A stretch of 64,000 nt of DNA. It comes from CADEEV01 sp032127875. Lineage in GTDB: Bacteria; Acidobacteriota; Vicinamibacteria; Fen-336. The notes under the pieces are model-generated. The model searched no databases. It saw only the letters and a list, made by a program, of their open reading frames with translations, and was not told where the DNA came from. This document shows positions 26,777 through 34,712 of this stretch, piece after piece. The stretch's first letter is position 1. Every line of letters starts with the position of its first letter. The stretch spans positions 1 through 64,000 of the forward strand of contig JAQBHI010000093.1 in NCBI GenBank assembly GCA_032127875.1, in the 5' to 3' direction. The position numbers were made by a program, and so were the translations under genes.

Positions 26777-27427
26777 CTAGCCCGCTGCGGAGTCCTGCAG
26801 GCTGCGACCGAAAACGCTGGCGAAATGCGCTGCGAGCCGCGCCATCGCCTCCTCCACGAGCACGCTGCGGCCCAGCAGCCGTTCGAGGCTGGTGACGTTC
26901 CGATCCCGAATGCCGCAGGGCACGATCAGCGAGAAGGGCTGGAGGTCCATGGCGACGTTGAATGCGAAGCCGTGCGAGGTGACCCAGCGAGCGATGCGGA
27001 CGCCGATGGCTCCGATCTTGTCGTCCCCGACCCAGACGCCGGTCAGGCCGAAGACGCGGCCGGCGACGACGCCGTAGTCGGCGCAGGCGCGGAGCATCAC
27101 TTCCTCGAGGTCGCGCACGTAACGGTGCACGTCCTTGCGATCGGGCGCGAGGTCGAGGATCGGGTAGCCGACCACCTGCCCCGGACCGTGGTAGGTCACG
27201 TCGCCGCCGCGGCCGGTCTCGAACACCTCGAAGCCGCGCTGCCGCAGCGCCTCGGCGGGGAAGAGTACGTTCTCGGCGCGCGTGTTGCGGCCGAGCGTGA
27301 AGACGGCCTCGTGCTCGAGCAGCAGCAGCGTGTCGGGGATCGCGCCGGCCTGTCGCGACGCGACCAGCTCGGCCTGGAGTTCGAGGCCCTTTGCATACGG
27401 GACGCGGCCCAGGCGACGAACGACGAG
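26777..27427 (-). CDS. lipB: Octanoyl-[acyl-carrier-protein]:protein N-octanoyltransferase
   Basis: About 216 aa of clear LipB: starts near SLVVRRLGRVPYAKGLELQ, then GGDVTYHGPGQ, GDDKIGAIGVRI (catalytic Lys), VTSHGFAFNV and IVPCGIRD (catalytic Cys). It transfers octanoate from ACP to lipoyl domains, so it serves the E2 subunit encoded immediately upstream. No ATG, GTG or TTG exists near the natural N-terminus; the nearest in frame is GTG 27568, 141 nt inside the E2 gene. The start is therefore given as the first conserved codon and is uncertain. Translation probably re-initiates at a rare codon at the E2 stop (27429). Confidence 0.85.
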   Translation of the reverse strand, partial: LVVRRLGRVPYAKGLELQAELVASRQAGAIPDTLLLLEHEAVFTLGRNTRAENVLFPAEALRQRGFEVFETGRGGDVTYHGPGQVVGYPILDLAPDRKDVHRYVRDLEEVMLRACADYGVVAGRVFGLTGVWVGDDKIGAIGVRIARWVTSHGFAFNVAMDLQPFSLIVPCGIRDRNVTSLERLLGRSVLVEEAMARLAAHFASVFGRSLQDSAAG

Positions 27428-27428
27428 G

Positions 27429-28931
27429 CTAGAGTCCGGTTTCGTCGAATTCCTGAAGGCCCTTCTTGACGTGGCCCATGAACTTGTCCGCGTCGGAGCC
27501 GTCGACGATGCGGTGATCGAAGGTGAGACAGAAGTACGCCATGTTGCGGATCGCGATGGCGTCGTCACGCACCACTGGACGCTTCTCGATCGTGCCGATA
27601 CCCAGGATCGCCACTTGCGGCTGGTTGATGATGGGTGTGCCGAACAGGCTCCCGAAGACGCCGGGGTTCGTGATCGTGAACGTGCCGCCCTGCACCTCGT
27701 CGACCTTGAGCTTCTTCGAACGCGCCCGCTCGGCCAGGTCGCTCACGGCCTTCGCCAGGCCCAGCACGTTCTTCTCGTCGGCGCCCCGGATCACGGGCAC
27801 GATCAGGCCCCAGTCCAGCGCCACGGCCAGACCGAGGTTGATGTCCTTCTTGTAGACGACCGCCTCGCCGTCGACACTGGAGTTGAGTACCGGGAAGGCC
27901 TTGAGGGCGTCGATCGTGGCCTTCAGGATGAACGGCATGTAGGTGAGCTTGACGCCGCTGCGCTCCTGGTAGGCCTCGCGGTACTTGTGGCGGAGCTGGT
28001 CGACGCGCGTCATGTCGATCTCCCACACCGTCGAGACATGGGCGGAGATCCGCTTCGAGAGGACCATGTGCTCGGCGGTCTTCTTGCGGATTGGCGACAT
28101 GGGGACCACCTCGACGCGTTCGCCCGGTGCCTTCGCCGGCACGAACGGTGTCGCGGGTGGTTCAGCCGAAGTCGCCGGGGCGGGAGCTTCGGCTCCGCGA
28201 GTCTCGATGTGGCTCAGGATGTCCTGCCTGGTGACGCGGCCCGAAATACCCGTCCCGGGCACTTCGCGGATGTCCACGTTGTGCTCGGCGGCGATCTTCC
28301 GCACCACCGGGGACGAGCGCGCCTGGCGCAACTCGTCCGCCGTCATTTCCCTCTCAGGCTTCGCCGGGGCCGCCGTCAGGGGCGGCGCAGCAACCGGCGC
28401 TGGCGCCGCAGCCACGAGCGTTGGGGCCGGAGCCACTGGCGGCGGCGGCGGTACCACGATCGGCGCCGGCGGAGGGGGGGCGACGACCAGCGGAGGCGGG
28501 GGTGGAGGCGGGGCAACGACCAGCGGAGCTGCTGCTGGTGGCGGGGGTGCCACGAGCGCGGGAGCAGGTGGCGGCGGCGGAGCAGGATTAGGGCCGCTTC
28601 CTCGCCATATGCTTCCGGCGGGCACAAGCGTGGGAGCAGGTGGCGGCGGCGGCGGAGGTGCCACGGCCACGGGCGGCGTGGCGGCCGCCACTTCGCCTTC
28701 GGCCGCGATGATTCCGACGACCGTGTTGATCTCGACCGTGGCGCCGGCCTGGACCCGGATCTCCTTGAGAATTCCCGAGGCGGGCGCGGGGATTTCAGCA
28801 TCCACCTTGTCGGTCGAGATCTCGAAGAGCGGCTCGTCGCGTTGGACCTTGTCACCGACGTTCTTCATCCACTTGGTGACGGTCCCCTCGGCGATCGACT
28901 CGCCCATCTGGGGCATGATTACGTCAGTCAT
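27429..28931 (-). CDS. Dihydrolipoamide acyltransferase (E2) of a 2-oxoacid dehydrogenase complex
   Basis: 500 aa, ATG 28931. One lipoyl domain (1-78) with the lipoylated Lys in EISTDKVDAEIPAP (~residue 43). A very long Ala/Pro/Val linker (~80-200) forms a flexible arm. A peripheral-subunit-binding domain (~207-243: SPVVRKIAAEHNVDIREVPG) and the catalytic domain with HRIVDGSDADKF follow. It accepts the acyl group from E1 and passes it to CoA. The Pro-rich arm creates spurious open frames on both strands. The TDKVDxEI form of the lipoyl motif is seen in both 2-oxoglutarate and branched-chain E2s, and substrate cannot be fixed by eye. Confidence 0.93.
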   Translation of the reverse strand: MTDVIMPQMGESIAEGTVTKWMKNVGDKVQRDEPLFEISTDKVDAEIPAPASGILKEIRVQAGATVEINTVVGIIAAEGEVAAATPPVAVAPPPPPPPAPTLVPAGSIWRGSGPNPAPPPPPAPALVAPPPPAAAPLVVAPPPPPPPLVVAPPPPAPIVVPPPPPVAPAPTLVAAAPAPVAAPPLTAAPAKPEREMTADELRQARSSPVVRKIAAEHNVDIREVPGTGISGRVTRQDILSHIETRGAEAPAPATSAEPPATPFVPAKAPGERVEVVPMSPIRKKTAEHMVLSKRISAHVSTVWEIDMTRVDQLRHKYREAYQERSGVKLTYMPFILKATIDALKAFPVLNSSVDGEAVVYKKDINLGLAVALDWGLIVPVIRGADEKNVLGLAKAVSDLAERARSKKLKVDEVQGGTFTITNPGVFGSLFGTPIINQPQVAILGIGTIEKRPVVRDDAIAIRNMAYFCLTFDHRIVDGSDADKFMGHVKKGLQEFDETGL

Positions 28932-28949
28932 CTGCAGGGCCCTCCGAGA

Positions 28950-29924
28950 TCAGTAATCATACAGCGCACGGATGGCCTTGCCGACCTGCTCGGGACTCGG
29001 CAGGAAGGCCTCTTCGAGCGTGGGCGCATACGGCACCGGCGTGTCGGGGGGTGCCATGCGTACGATCGGCGCGTCGAGGTATTCGAAGGCGCGCTCCGCG
29101 ATCGTAGCGGCGATCTCGCCGCCGGGTCCGCCGGTGCGCGTCGCCTCGTGAAGCACGATCACCTTGCCGGTCCTTCCGGCGGTGGCGAGCACCGCCTCCT
29201 CGTCGTAAGGTAGCAGCGTGCGCAGGTCGAGCACCTCGACGTCGATGCCGTCCTTCGCCGCCGCCGCGGCGGCCTCCAGTGCGACGTGCAGCATCGCCGC
29301 GTAGGTGATGATCGAGACGTCCTTGCCTTCGCGCGCGACGCGCGCCTTGCCGATCGGCGTCAGCAGCTCGCCCTCGGGAACTTCGTCCTTCAGGCGTCGG
29401 TACAGGAACTTGTGCTCCAGGTAGAGCACCGGGTCGGGATCGCGAATCGCGGCGGTCATCAGGCCCTTGGCGTCGAGCACGGTGCCAGGCGCGACGATCT
29501 TGAGGCCCGGCACGTTCATGAAGTAGGCCTCGGGGTTCTGGCTGTGGAAGGGCCCGCCATGCACGCCGCCACCGCACGGGCCGCGCACCACCATCGGCAC
29601 ACCGCCGCCCCAGCGGTAGCGACTCTTCGCCGCGTAGTTCACAAGCATGTCGAAGCCGCAGGCGATGAAGTCGATGAACTGCATCTCGGCAATTGGCCGC
29701 ATGCCCATCAGCGCCGCGCCAATCGACGCGCCCAGGATCGCCGATTCGCTGATCGGGGTGTCGATCACCCGCTTCGGCCCGAAGGCGTCCAGGAAGCCGG
29801 CCGTGACGCGAAAGGCGCCCCCGTAGGTGCCGACGTCCTCGCCGATCACGAAGACGCGCTCGTCCTTCTGCATCTCCTCGAACATCGCGAGGCGGATGGC
29901 CTCGAGATAGGTGAGCTGCGCCAT
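28950..29924 (-). CDS. 2-oxoacid dehydrogenase E1 beta subunit
   Basis: 324 aa, ATG 29924 overlapping the E1 alpha stop (ATGA). Transketolase-like pyrimidine-binding domain with VFVIGEDVGTYGGAF and IDTPISESAILGASIGAAL, then GGPFHSQNPEAYFMNVPGLK, then the C-terminal transketolase domain (IVLHEATRTGGPGGEIAATI). Forms an alpha2beta2 TPP enzyme with the upstream subunit. Family covers pyruvate and branched-chain 2-oxoacid dehydrogenases. Ends 18 bp before E2. Confidence 0.94.
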   Translation of the reverse strand: MAQLTYLEAIRLAMFEEMQKDERVFVIGEDVGTYGGAFRVTAGFLDAFGPKRVIDTPISESAILGASIGAALMGMRPIAEMQFIDFIACGFDMLVNYAAKSRYRWGGGVPMVVRGPCGGGVHGGPFHSQNPEAYFMNVPGLKIVAPGTVLDAKGLMTAAIRDPDPVLYLEHKFLYRRLKDEVPEGELLTPIGKARVAREGKDVSIITYAAMLHVALEAAAAAAKDGIDVEVLDLRTLLPYDEEAVLATAGRTGKVIVLHEATRTGGPGGEIAATIAERAFEYLDAPIVRMAPPDTPVPYAPTLEEAFLPSPEQVGKAIRALYDY

Positions 29925-30970
29925 CAGCCGCGGGTCTTTCGCGATTCCCAGTCCGCGACCAGCGGAGGCGTCGGGGGCCTCACGGCCCCGTCGCGGTAGA
30001 CGCCGTCGAGGCCGCTCGAGGCGTCGGGGAAGGGGCTGGCTTCCGCGAACGCGACGTCGGCGTCGAGCTGCCGCTCGATCATGGCGCCGATCGCGTCCAG
30101 GTCGGACTGCGCCGCGAGGCCGTTGTCGAGCAGGTGCTTCTCGTAGCGCGCGATCGGGTCCTTCGCCTTCCACTCCTCCAGCAGGGCGGCCGGCACGTAC
30201 TTCATGTCGTCGTGCTCGGCGTGGCCGCGCATGCGCATCGTCTCGACCTCGATCAAGCTGGGCCCCTCGCCGCTGCGCGCGCGCTCGATCGCCTTGCGAG
30301 CCGCCTCGTAGACGGCCAGCACGTCGTTGCCGTCGATGCGCTCGCCGAAGCAGCCGTAGGCGAGGGCGCGGTCCACGAAGCGAGGGTTGGCGGTCTGCAT
30401 GCGCGTCGGCGTCGAGTAGGCGTACTGGTTGTTCTCGACGATCACGACCAGCGGGGCCTTCAGCACGCAGGCGAGATTGAAGCCCTCGTGGAAGGCGCCG
30501 GTGGACGTGCCGCCGTCGCCGATCCAGGTGAGCGCCACGCTGCTACGGCCCTTCATGCGCTCGGCGAGCGCGGCGCCCGCGAGGATCGAGAGCATGTCCC
30601 CGAGCATCGAGATCACGGCGAGGTTGCTGCCGGCGTCCGATATCCAGCCGAAGTGCGTGTTGAGGTCGCGCCCGCGCGTGGGGCCGTCGCTGCGGGCCAT
30701 GTATTGGCAGAGCACGTCCCGAGGCTTGCCGCCACGCACGAACACTGCGCCCAGGTTGCGGATCAGCGGCGTCATGATGTCGCCGTGGTCGAGCGCGTAC
30801 GACGCGCCCACCGAGGAGGCCTCCTGGCCGAGGCTGCGGTACAGACCGCCGACCACCTTGCTCTGGCGATACAGGTTGGTGAGGCGCTCCTCCACCATCC
30901 GGTTGAGCTTCATGTAGTGGTACAGCTCGACGAGCTGGGGTCGGGAGAGTTGGGATGCGGGCGGTTTCAT
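29924..30970 (-). CDS. 2-oxoacid dehydrogenase E1 alpha subunit
   Basis: 348 aa from ATG 30970; a TTG at 31000 would add ten residues lying inside the intergenic repeat and is less likely. TPP-binding motif from GDGGTSTGAFHEGFNLACVL to VENN, with ENNQYAYSTPTRMQ and the phosphorylation-loop region MRMRGHAEHDDMKYVP. It decarboxylates the 2-oxoacid and loads the acyl group onto E2. The intergenic hairpin element at 30980-31069 lies between it and lpdA within what is otherwise one operon. Confidence 0.94.
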   Translation of the reverse strand: MKPPASQLSRPQLVELYHYMKLNRMVEERLTNLYRQSKVVGGLYRSLGQEASSVGASYALDHGDIMTPLIRNLGAVFVRGGKPRDVLCQYMARSDGPTRGRDLNTHFGWISDAGSNLAVISMLGDMLSILAGAALAERMKGRSSVALTWIGDGGTSTGAFHEGFNLACVLKAPLVVIVENNQYAYSTPTRMQTANPRFVDRALAYGCFGERIDGNDVLAVYEAARKAIERARSGEGPSLIEVETMRMRGHAEHDDMKYVPAALLEEWKAKDPIARYEKHLLDNGLAAQSDLDAIGAMIERQLDADVAFAEASPFPDASSGLDGVYRDGAVRPPTPPLVADWESRKTRG

Positions 30971-30979
30971 CGAGCCATC

Positions 30980-31069
30980 CGGGGGGGTACGGGGCCGCAA
31001 GCACCGACCCGCGTGCGAAGCGCTCCCCCCCAGGCTGCTCGCACCGGAGTGAGTCCGGGGCTCGCTGCC
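30980..31069 (-). repeat. Dispersed intergenic hairpin element, copy in the 2-oxoacid dehydrogenase operon
   Basis: On the minus strand: GGCAGCGAGCCC, a stem CCGGA-CTCAC-TCCGG, GGGGGGGAG, a second short hairpin, and GTACCCCCCC. Same order of parts as the elements at 43308-43491, 53304-53352 and 54525-54612. It fills almost the whole gap between the lpdA stop and the E1 alpha start, and could form a terminator or processing site inside the operon. Confidence 0.75.
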
Positions 31070-32488
31070 CTAGGCGTCGATCGCGTGGCCGTAGACGGCC
31101 TCGGCTGCCTGCATCATCGCCTCGGGCAGCGTCGGATGGGGATGCATCGTACGCGCGATCTCTTCGACGGTCGTCTCGAGGCGCAGCGCGATGCAAGCTT
31201 CGGAAATGAGGTCCGTGGCGTGCGGGCCGACGATGTGGACGCCGAGCACTTGGTCGTACCTCGCCTCCGCGACGATCTTCACGAGGCCGAAGTCCTGGCC
31301 GATGATCCGCGGCTTCGCGAGGTTCGGGAAGGGGAAGCGGCCGACCTTCACGTCGTAGCCGCGATTCCTGGCCTCGGCCTCGCTCAGCCCGACGGCCGCC
31401 ACCTCGGGCCAGCAGTAGGTCGCCGAAGGCACGAGGTCGTAGTTCACCGGCTCGACCTGCTTGCCGGCCAGGCGCTCGGAGACGCCGATGCCCTCGGCCG
31501 ACGCGACGTGGGCGAGCTGCGCGTGCGGGTTGCCGTCGATGCTGACGACGTCGCCGATCGCGTAGATGCCGGCCTCGCCCGTCTCCATCTTGTTGTTGAC
31601 GCGGATGAAGCCCTTTTCGAACTGGATCCGTGTACCCTCGAGGCCAAGCCCGTCGGTGACCGGCCCGCGGCCCACGGCCAGCAGCAGCAGTTCGGCGGTG
31701 ACGCTCTTCGCTTCGCCGCCGCCGGTGCGGAAGGCGACCTCGACGCCGGCCGCCGTCTTGAGCGCCGCTTCGGTTCTGGCCCCGGTGTGGAGCGTCATGT
31801 GCTTCGCGAGGAGCTTGCCCGCCTCGGCCGAGATCTCCTCGTCCTCGAGCGGCAGCACGCGCGGCAGCAGCTCGATCACGGTCACCTGCGTGCCGAAGCG
31901 CGCGAAGATCGATGCGAACTCGATGCCCACCGCGCCAGCGCCGATCACGATCAGGCTCTTGGGGAGCTCCGTCAGCCGGAGGATGTCGTCGGAGGTGAGG
32001 ATGAACCTGCCGTCGGGCGTGATGCCCGGCAGGCTACGCGGCCGGGAGCCGGTCGCCAGCATGATGTTCTTCGTCTCGAGCTTCGTCTCGCCCTCGGCGC
32101 CCTTCACGACGACGCCGCGGCCCTCGAGGCGGCCCTGGCCCTTGATCAGCGTGATCTTGTTCTTCTTGAACAGGTAGCTCTCGATGCCCTTGCTGAGGCG
32201 CGTGACGATGCGGTTCTTGCGAGACTGGACCGCGGCGAAGTCGATGCGCAGGTTGTCGGCGAGGATGCCGTATTCCTTGCCGTGCTTTATCTCCTCCCAC
32301 AGGTCGGCGGTGTGCAGCAGCGCCTTGGTCGGGATGCAGCCGCGCAGCAGGCAGGTGCCGCCCGTCCCGGCCGGGTCGCGCTCCACCACGGCGGTCTTCA
32401 GCCCCATCTGGGAGGCGCGGATCGCGGCCACGTAGCCGCCGGGCCCGCTGCCGATGACGGTCAGGTCGAAGGTCTCGCCGCTTGCCAA
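31070..32488 (-). CDS. lpdA: Dihydrolipoamide dehydrogenase (E3)
   Basis: 472 aa. TTG 32488 is chosen because a perfect GAGGAGG lies 5 nt upstream and the FAD fold (FDLTVIGSGPGGYVAAIRA) begins seven residues later; an upstream start at 32569 lacks support. Redox disulfide in GTCLLRGCIPTKALLH (normally GTCLNVGCIPSK), NAD-binding IVIGAGAVGIEFASIFARFG, second FAD motif IYAIGDV, and the catalytic His-Glu near MHPHPTLPEAMM. It re-oxidises the lipoyl group of E2. First gene of the operon. Confidence 0.95.
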   Translation of the reverse strand: MASGETFDLTVIGSGPGGYVAAIRASQMGLKTAVVERDPAGTGGTCLLRGCIPTKALLHTADLWEEIKHGKEYGILADNLRIDFAAVQSRKNRIVTRLSKGIESYLFKKNKITLIKGQGRLEGRGVVVKGAEGETKLETKNIMLATGSRPRSLPGITPDGRFILTSDDILRLTELPKSLIVIGAGAVGIEFASIFARFGTQVTVIELLPRVLPLEDEEISAEAGKLLAKHMTLHTGARTEAALKTAAGVEVAFRTGGGEAKSVTAELLLLAVGRGPVTDGLGLEGTRIQFEKGFIRVNNKMETGEAGIYAIGDVVSIDGNPHAQLAHVASAEGIGVSERLAGKQVEPVNYDLVPSATYCWPEVAAVGLSEAEARNRGYDVKVGRFPFPNLAKPRIIGQDFGLVKIVAEARYDQVLGVHIVGPHATDLISEACIALRLETTVEEIARTMHPHPTLPEAMMQAAEAVYGHAIDA

Positions 32489-32492
32489 GGCT

Positions 32493-32499
32493 TCCTCCT
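32493..32499 (-). promoter_or_regulatory. Ribosome binding site deciding the TTG start of lpdA
   Basis: Minus-strand GAGGAGG, 4-5 nt from TTG 32488. It fixes the start of a gene that would otherwise be extended 27 residues. Confidence 0.8.
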
Positions 32500-32602
32500 C
32501 AGGAGACTCGTCCGGATGTTGTGCTCGTCGCGGACTTCGCAAGCTATCAGAGACGGCCCGGGGAGACAAGCGCGGAAGGCGTAGTAAAATGGCAGGCTGT
32601 TG

Positions 32603-33913
32603 ATGAGCGAATCAGGTCAGCTAGTCGTCGCTATCTTGTTGTGCCTGCTGGGGAACGGCTTCTTCTCCGGCAGTGAAATCGCTGTTCTTTCGGCGCGCCG
32701 GAGCCGCATCGAGGCGCTCATCGCCGAGGGCAGCAAGGCCGCCAAGCGCGTGAAGGCGCTGCAGGACGACATGGACACGTTCCTGGCCACCGTGCAGATC
32801 GGCGTGACGCTGATGGGAACCCTCGCGGGCGTGCTCGGGGGCTACCTGGCCAGCCGGCACGTCGAGCGGCTGCTCGAGGGCACGGCGTTCGCAGGCTGGG
32901 CGCTGCCGGCGGTCCTGGCCGGCAGCCTGGTGGGGGGCGGGATCGTGTACGTCGAGCTGATCCTCGGCGAGCTGGTCCCCAAGGCATTGGCCCTGCGCTT
33001 CAGCGAAACCGCCGCGCTGGCCGCCTCCTGGCCGCTGGTCGTGATGGCCCGAGCCTCGAGGTGGGTGGTGCGCTTCCTCACGGCCTCGACACGGCTGGTC
33101 CTGCGGCTGTTCGGCATTCGTGAGTTCGGCCAGCGGACCTTCACGTCCGAAGAGGAAATCCGGCACCTGGTAAAGGAGGGCGGCCAGCAGGGCGTCCTCG
33201 ACTACGCAAAGGTGGACCTGATCCACAGCGTCTTCGAGTTCTCTGAGACGCCCGTGCGGAAGGTCATGGTGCCGCGCCCGAAGCTCTTCGCTCTCGACGC
33301 CGCGACGGACCCGGACGAGGTGGGTCGAATGATCGTCGAGAGCGGCTTCTCGCGCATCCCGGTTTTCGAGGGCACCGTCGACAACATCATCGGCGTCGTC
33401 TACATCAAGGACGTGCTGCGGCTGCTCGAGCGGCGCCAGCCCGTCGTGCTGCGCAAGGCGCTTCACCCGGTGCACTTCGTGCCCGAGACCAAGAAGGTGG
33501 GCGAGCTGCTCAAGGAGCTGCAGAAGCGCCGCACGCACATGGCGCTGGTGATCGACGAGCATGGCTCGGTGACGGGCCTGGTGACGCTCGAGGACGTGCT
33601 CGAGGAGATCGTCGGCGAGATCCAGGACGAGTACGACTGGGAGGAACGGCCGGTCGAGAAGCAGCGCGACGGCTCGCTGGTGGTTGAGGGCACGGTCTCG
33701 GCCGCGGAGCTGCGCGATTCCCACCAGATCCCGATCCCCGAGTCCGAGGAGTTCCAGACGGTGGCGGGCTTCATGCTCGACAAGCTCGGCTCGCTGCCCA
33801 AGGGCGGGGAAGTGGTCCCGCTCGGCGACTATCGGCTCACGGTCGTCGACGTCGAGCGCAACCGCATCAGCAAGGTCCGCGTCGAACGCCTGCCGGTGGT
33901 AGTCAAGGCGTAA
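32603..33913 (+). CDS. CNNM/CBS/CorC-domain membrane protein (HlyC/CorC family)
   Basis: 436 aa from ATG 32603 (TTG 32600 precedes it directly). An N-terminal CNNM transmembrane domain (~1-190) starts with LVVAILLCLLGNGFFSGSEIAVLSARR; the GxxxFSGSE region is typical. A CBS pair (~205-330; VRKVMVPRPKLFALD, RIPVFEGTVDNIIGVVYIKD, HMALVIDEHGSVTGLVTLED) and a C-terminal CorC_HlyC domain (EFQTVAGFMLDKLGSLPKGG) follow. Relatives are linked to Mg2+/Co2+ export; older haemolysin names are not informative. TAAAAT ends 12 nt before the start. Divergent from lpdA. Confidence 0.92.
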   Translation: MSESGQLVVAILLCLLGNGFFSGSEIAVLSARRSRIEALIAEGSKAAKRVKALQDDMDTFLATVQIGVTLMGTLAGVLGGYLASRHVERLLEGTAFAGWALPAVLAGSLVGGGIVYVELILGELVPKALALRFSETAALAASWPLVVMARASRWVVRFLTASTRLVLRLFGIREFGQRTFTSEEEIRHLVKEGGQQGVLDYAKVDLIHSVFEFSETPVRKVMVPRPKLFALDAATDPDEVGRMIVESGFSRIPVFEGTVDNIIGVVYIKDVLRLLERRQPVVLRKALHPVHFVPETKKVGELLKELQKRRTHMALVIDEHGSVTGLVTLEDVLEEIVGEIQDEYDWEERPVEKQRDGSLVVEGTVSAAELRDSHQIPIPESEEFQTVAGFMLDKLGSLPKGGEVVPLGDYRLTVVDVERNRISKVRVERLPVVVKA

Positions 33914-33937
33914 GCAAGGCCGCGGTTTTTCTCCGCC

Positions 33938-34477
33938 TCAGGCGGCCGTGCCCGGGCCGTAGTCGGAGCGGATCGTGGCGCGAGCTGGGGGCGCCGGCCA
34001 CAGGCCCAGCAGACGCGCGAGCCAGTGGCCTTCGATCTTGCCGCGGAAGTAGCGTTCGTGATCCCACTCGACCTCGGCCATGCCGAGCAGGCAATCGATC
34101 AGCTCGCCACTACCGCAACCGCGAGCGTGAGCCGCGGCCAGCTCGTACTCGGCTACGTTGCCGCTCTCCAGACGGCCTGCGCCGTACATCGGCACGCACC
34201 ACGGTGAGAGATGGCAGAGCAGCTGGATGCCGCGGCCGACCAACAGGGCACGCGCTTCGCGGTAGCGGCTGGGGCGTGCGCCAAGAGCCGCGAGCATCCC
34301 CCCGACGAGCTCGCGGTGGTGCCACTCCTCGTCCTCGATCTGGCGGATGCGTGTGCGCTCTTCGGGGTCGGAGCAGGAACGCCGGTGGCCGCGGTAGGCG
34401 TAACCGGCGGCGCGCTCGCCCGAGTACGCGAGCTGCAGGATCGCGATCAGGCCGCGGCGATGGCCATCTTCATCCAT
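33938..34477 (-). CDS. Ferritin-like (Coq7/rubrerythrin-type) protein
   Basis: 179 aa from ATG 34477, which overlaps the DUF1232 stop by 8 nt; ATG 34504 is the alternative. Four-helix pattern with carboxylate/His pairs expected of a di-iron site: LAYSGERAAGYAYRGH (Glu first helix), IEDEEWHHREL (ExxH second helix), AEYELAAAHA and AEVEWDHERYF (ExxxH/DHE). This arrangement is like demethoxyubiquinone hydroxylase and other ferritin-like oxidases. The organism appears to use menaquinone, so a Coq7 function is not assumed. Tight coupling to a DUF1232 protein is unexplained. Confidence 0.7.
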   Translation of the reverse strand: MDEDGHRRGLIAILQLAYSGERAAGYAYRGHRRSCSDPEERTRIRQIEDEEWHHRELVGGMLAALGARPSRYREARALLVGRGIQLLCHLSPWCVPMYGAGRLESGNVAEYELAAAHARGCGSGELIDCLLGMAEVEWDHERYFRGKIEGHWLARLLGLWPAPPARATIRSDYGPGTAA

Positions 34478-34709
34478 GCAGGGAGGGAGCGGCGCTGGGG
34501 GCATTGGGGTCGCTCTTGAACAGCCAGCGCACCGAGAGCCACAGCAGCACGGCGTCGTCGAGATAGCCGGCGACCGGGAAGAAAAAATCGGGCAGCAGGT
34601 CGACCGGCCAGAGCAGGTAGGCCGCGGCGGCCAGCACGGCGAAGCGCGGCCAGCGCCCCACGCGCGGATCGCGCATCAGCGCCAGCACCCGCTGCAGCCT
34701 GCCTAACAT
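34470..34709 (-). CDS. DUF1232 (YkvA-like) small membrane protein
   Basis: 79 aa, ATG 34709. Contains the DUF1232 core: FAVLAAAAYLLWPVDLLPDF and PVAGYLDDAVLLWLSVRWLF, with the invariant YLLSPIDLIPD-type motif (here YLLWPVDLLPD) and the Asp pair GYLDD. Two short helices. Function of the family is unknown. It starts 3 nt after the end of the secretin gene at 34713 (same strand, downstream) and its last 8 nt are shared with the ferritin-like gene. Confidence 0.85.
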   Translation of the reverse strand: MLGRLQRVLALMRDPRVGRWPRFAVLAAAAYLLWPVDLLPDFFFPVAGYLDDAVLLWLSVRWLFKSDPNAPSAAPSLHG

Positions 34710-34712
34710 CGC

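Noticed and set aside
27428..27568. 47-residue N-terminal extension of LipB to GTG 27568
   Set aside because: It is the E2 sequence read in another frame, low in complexity, and absent from LipB proteins.
28376..28956. Open frames on both strands over the E2 linker
   Set aside because: Produced by the Ala/Pro/Val repeat arm of E2; no independent coding signal.
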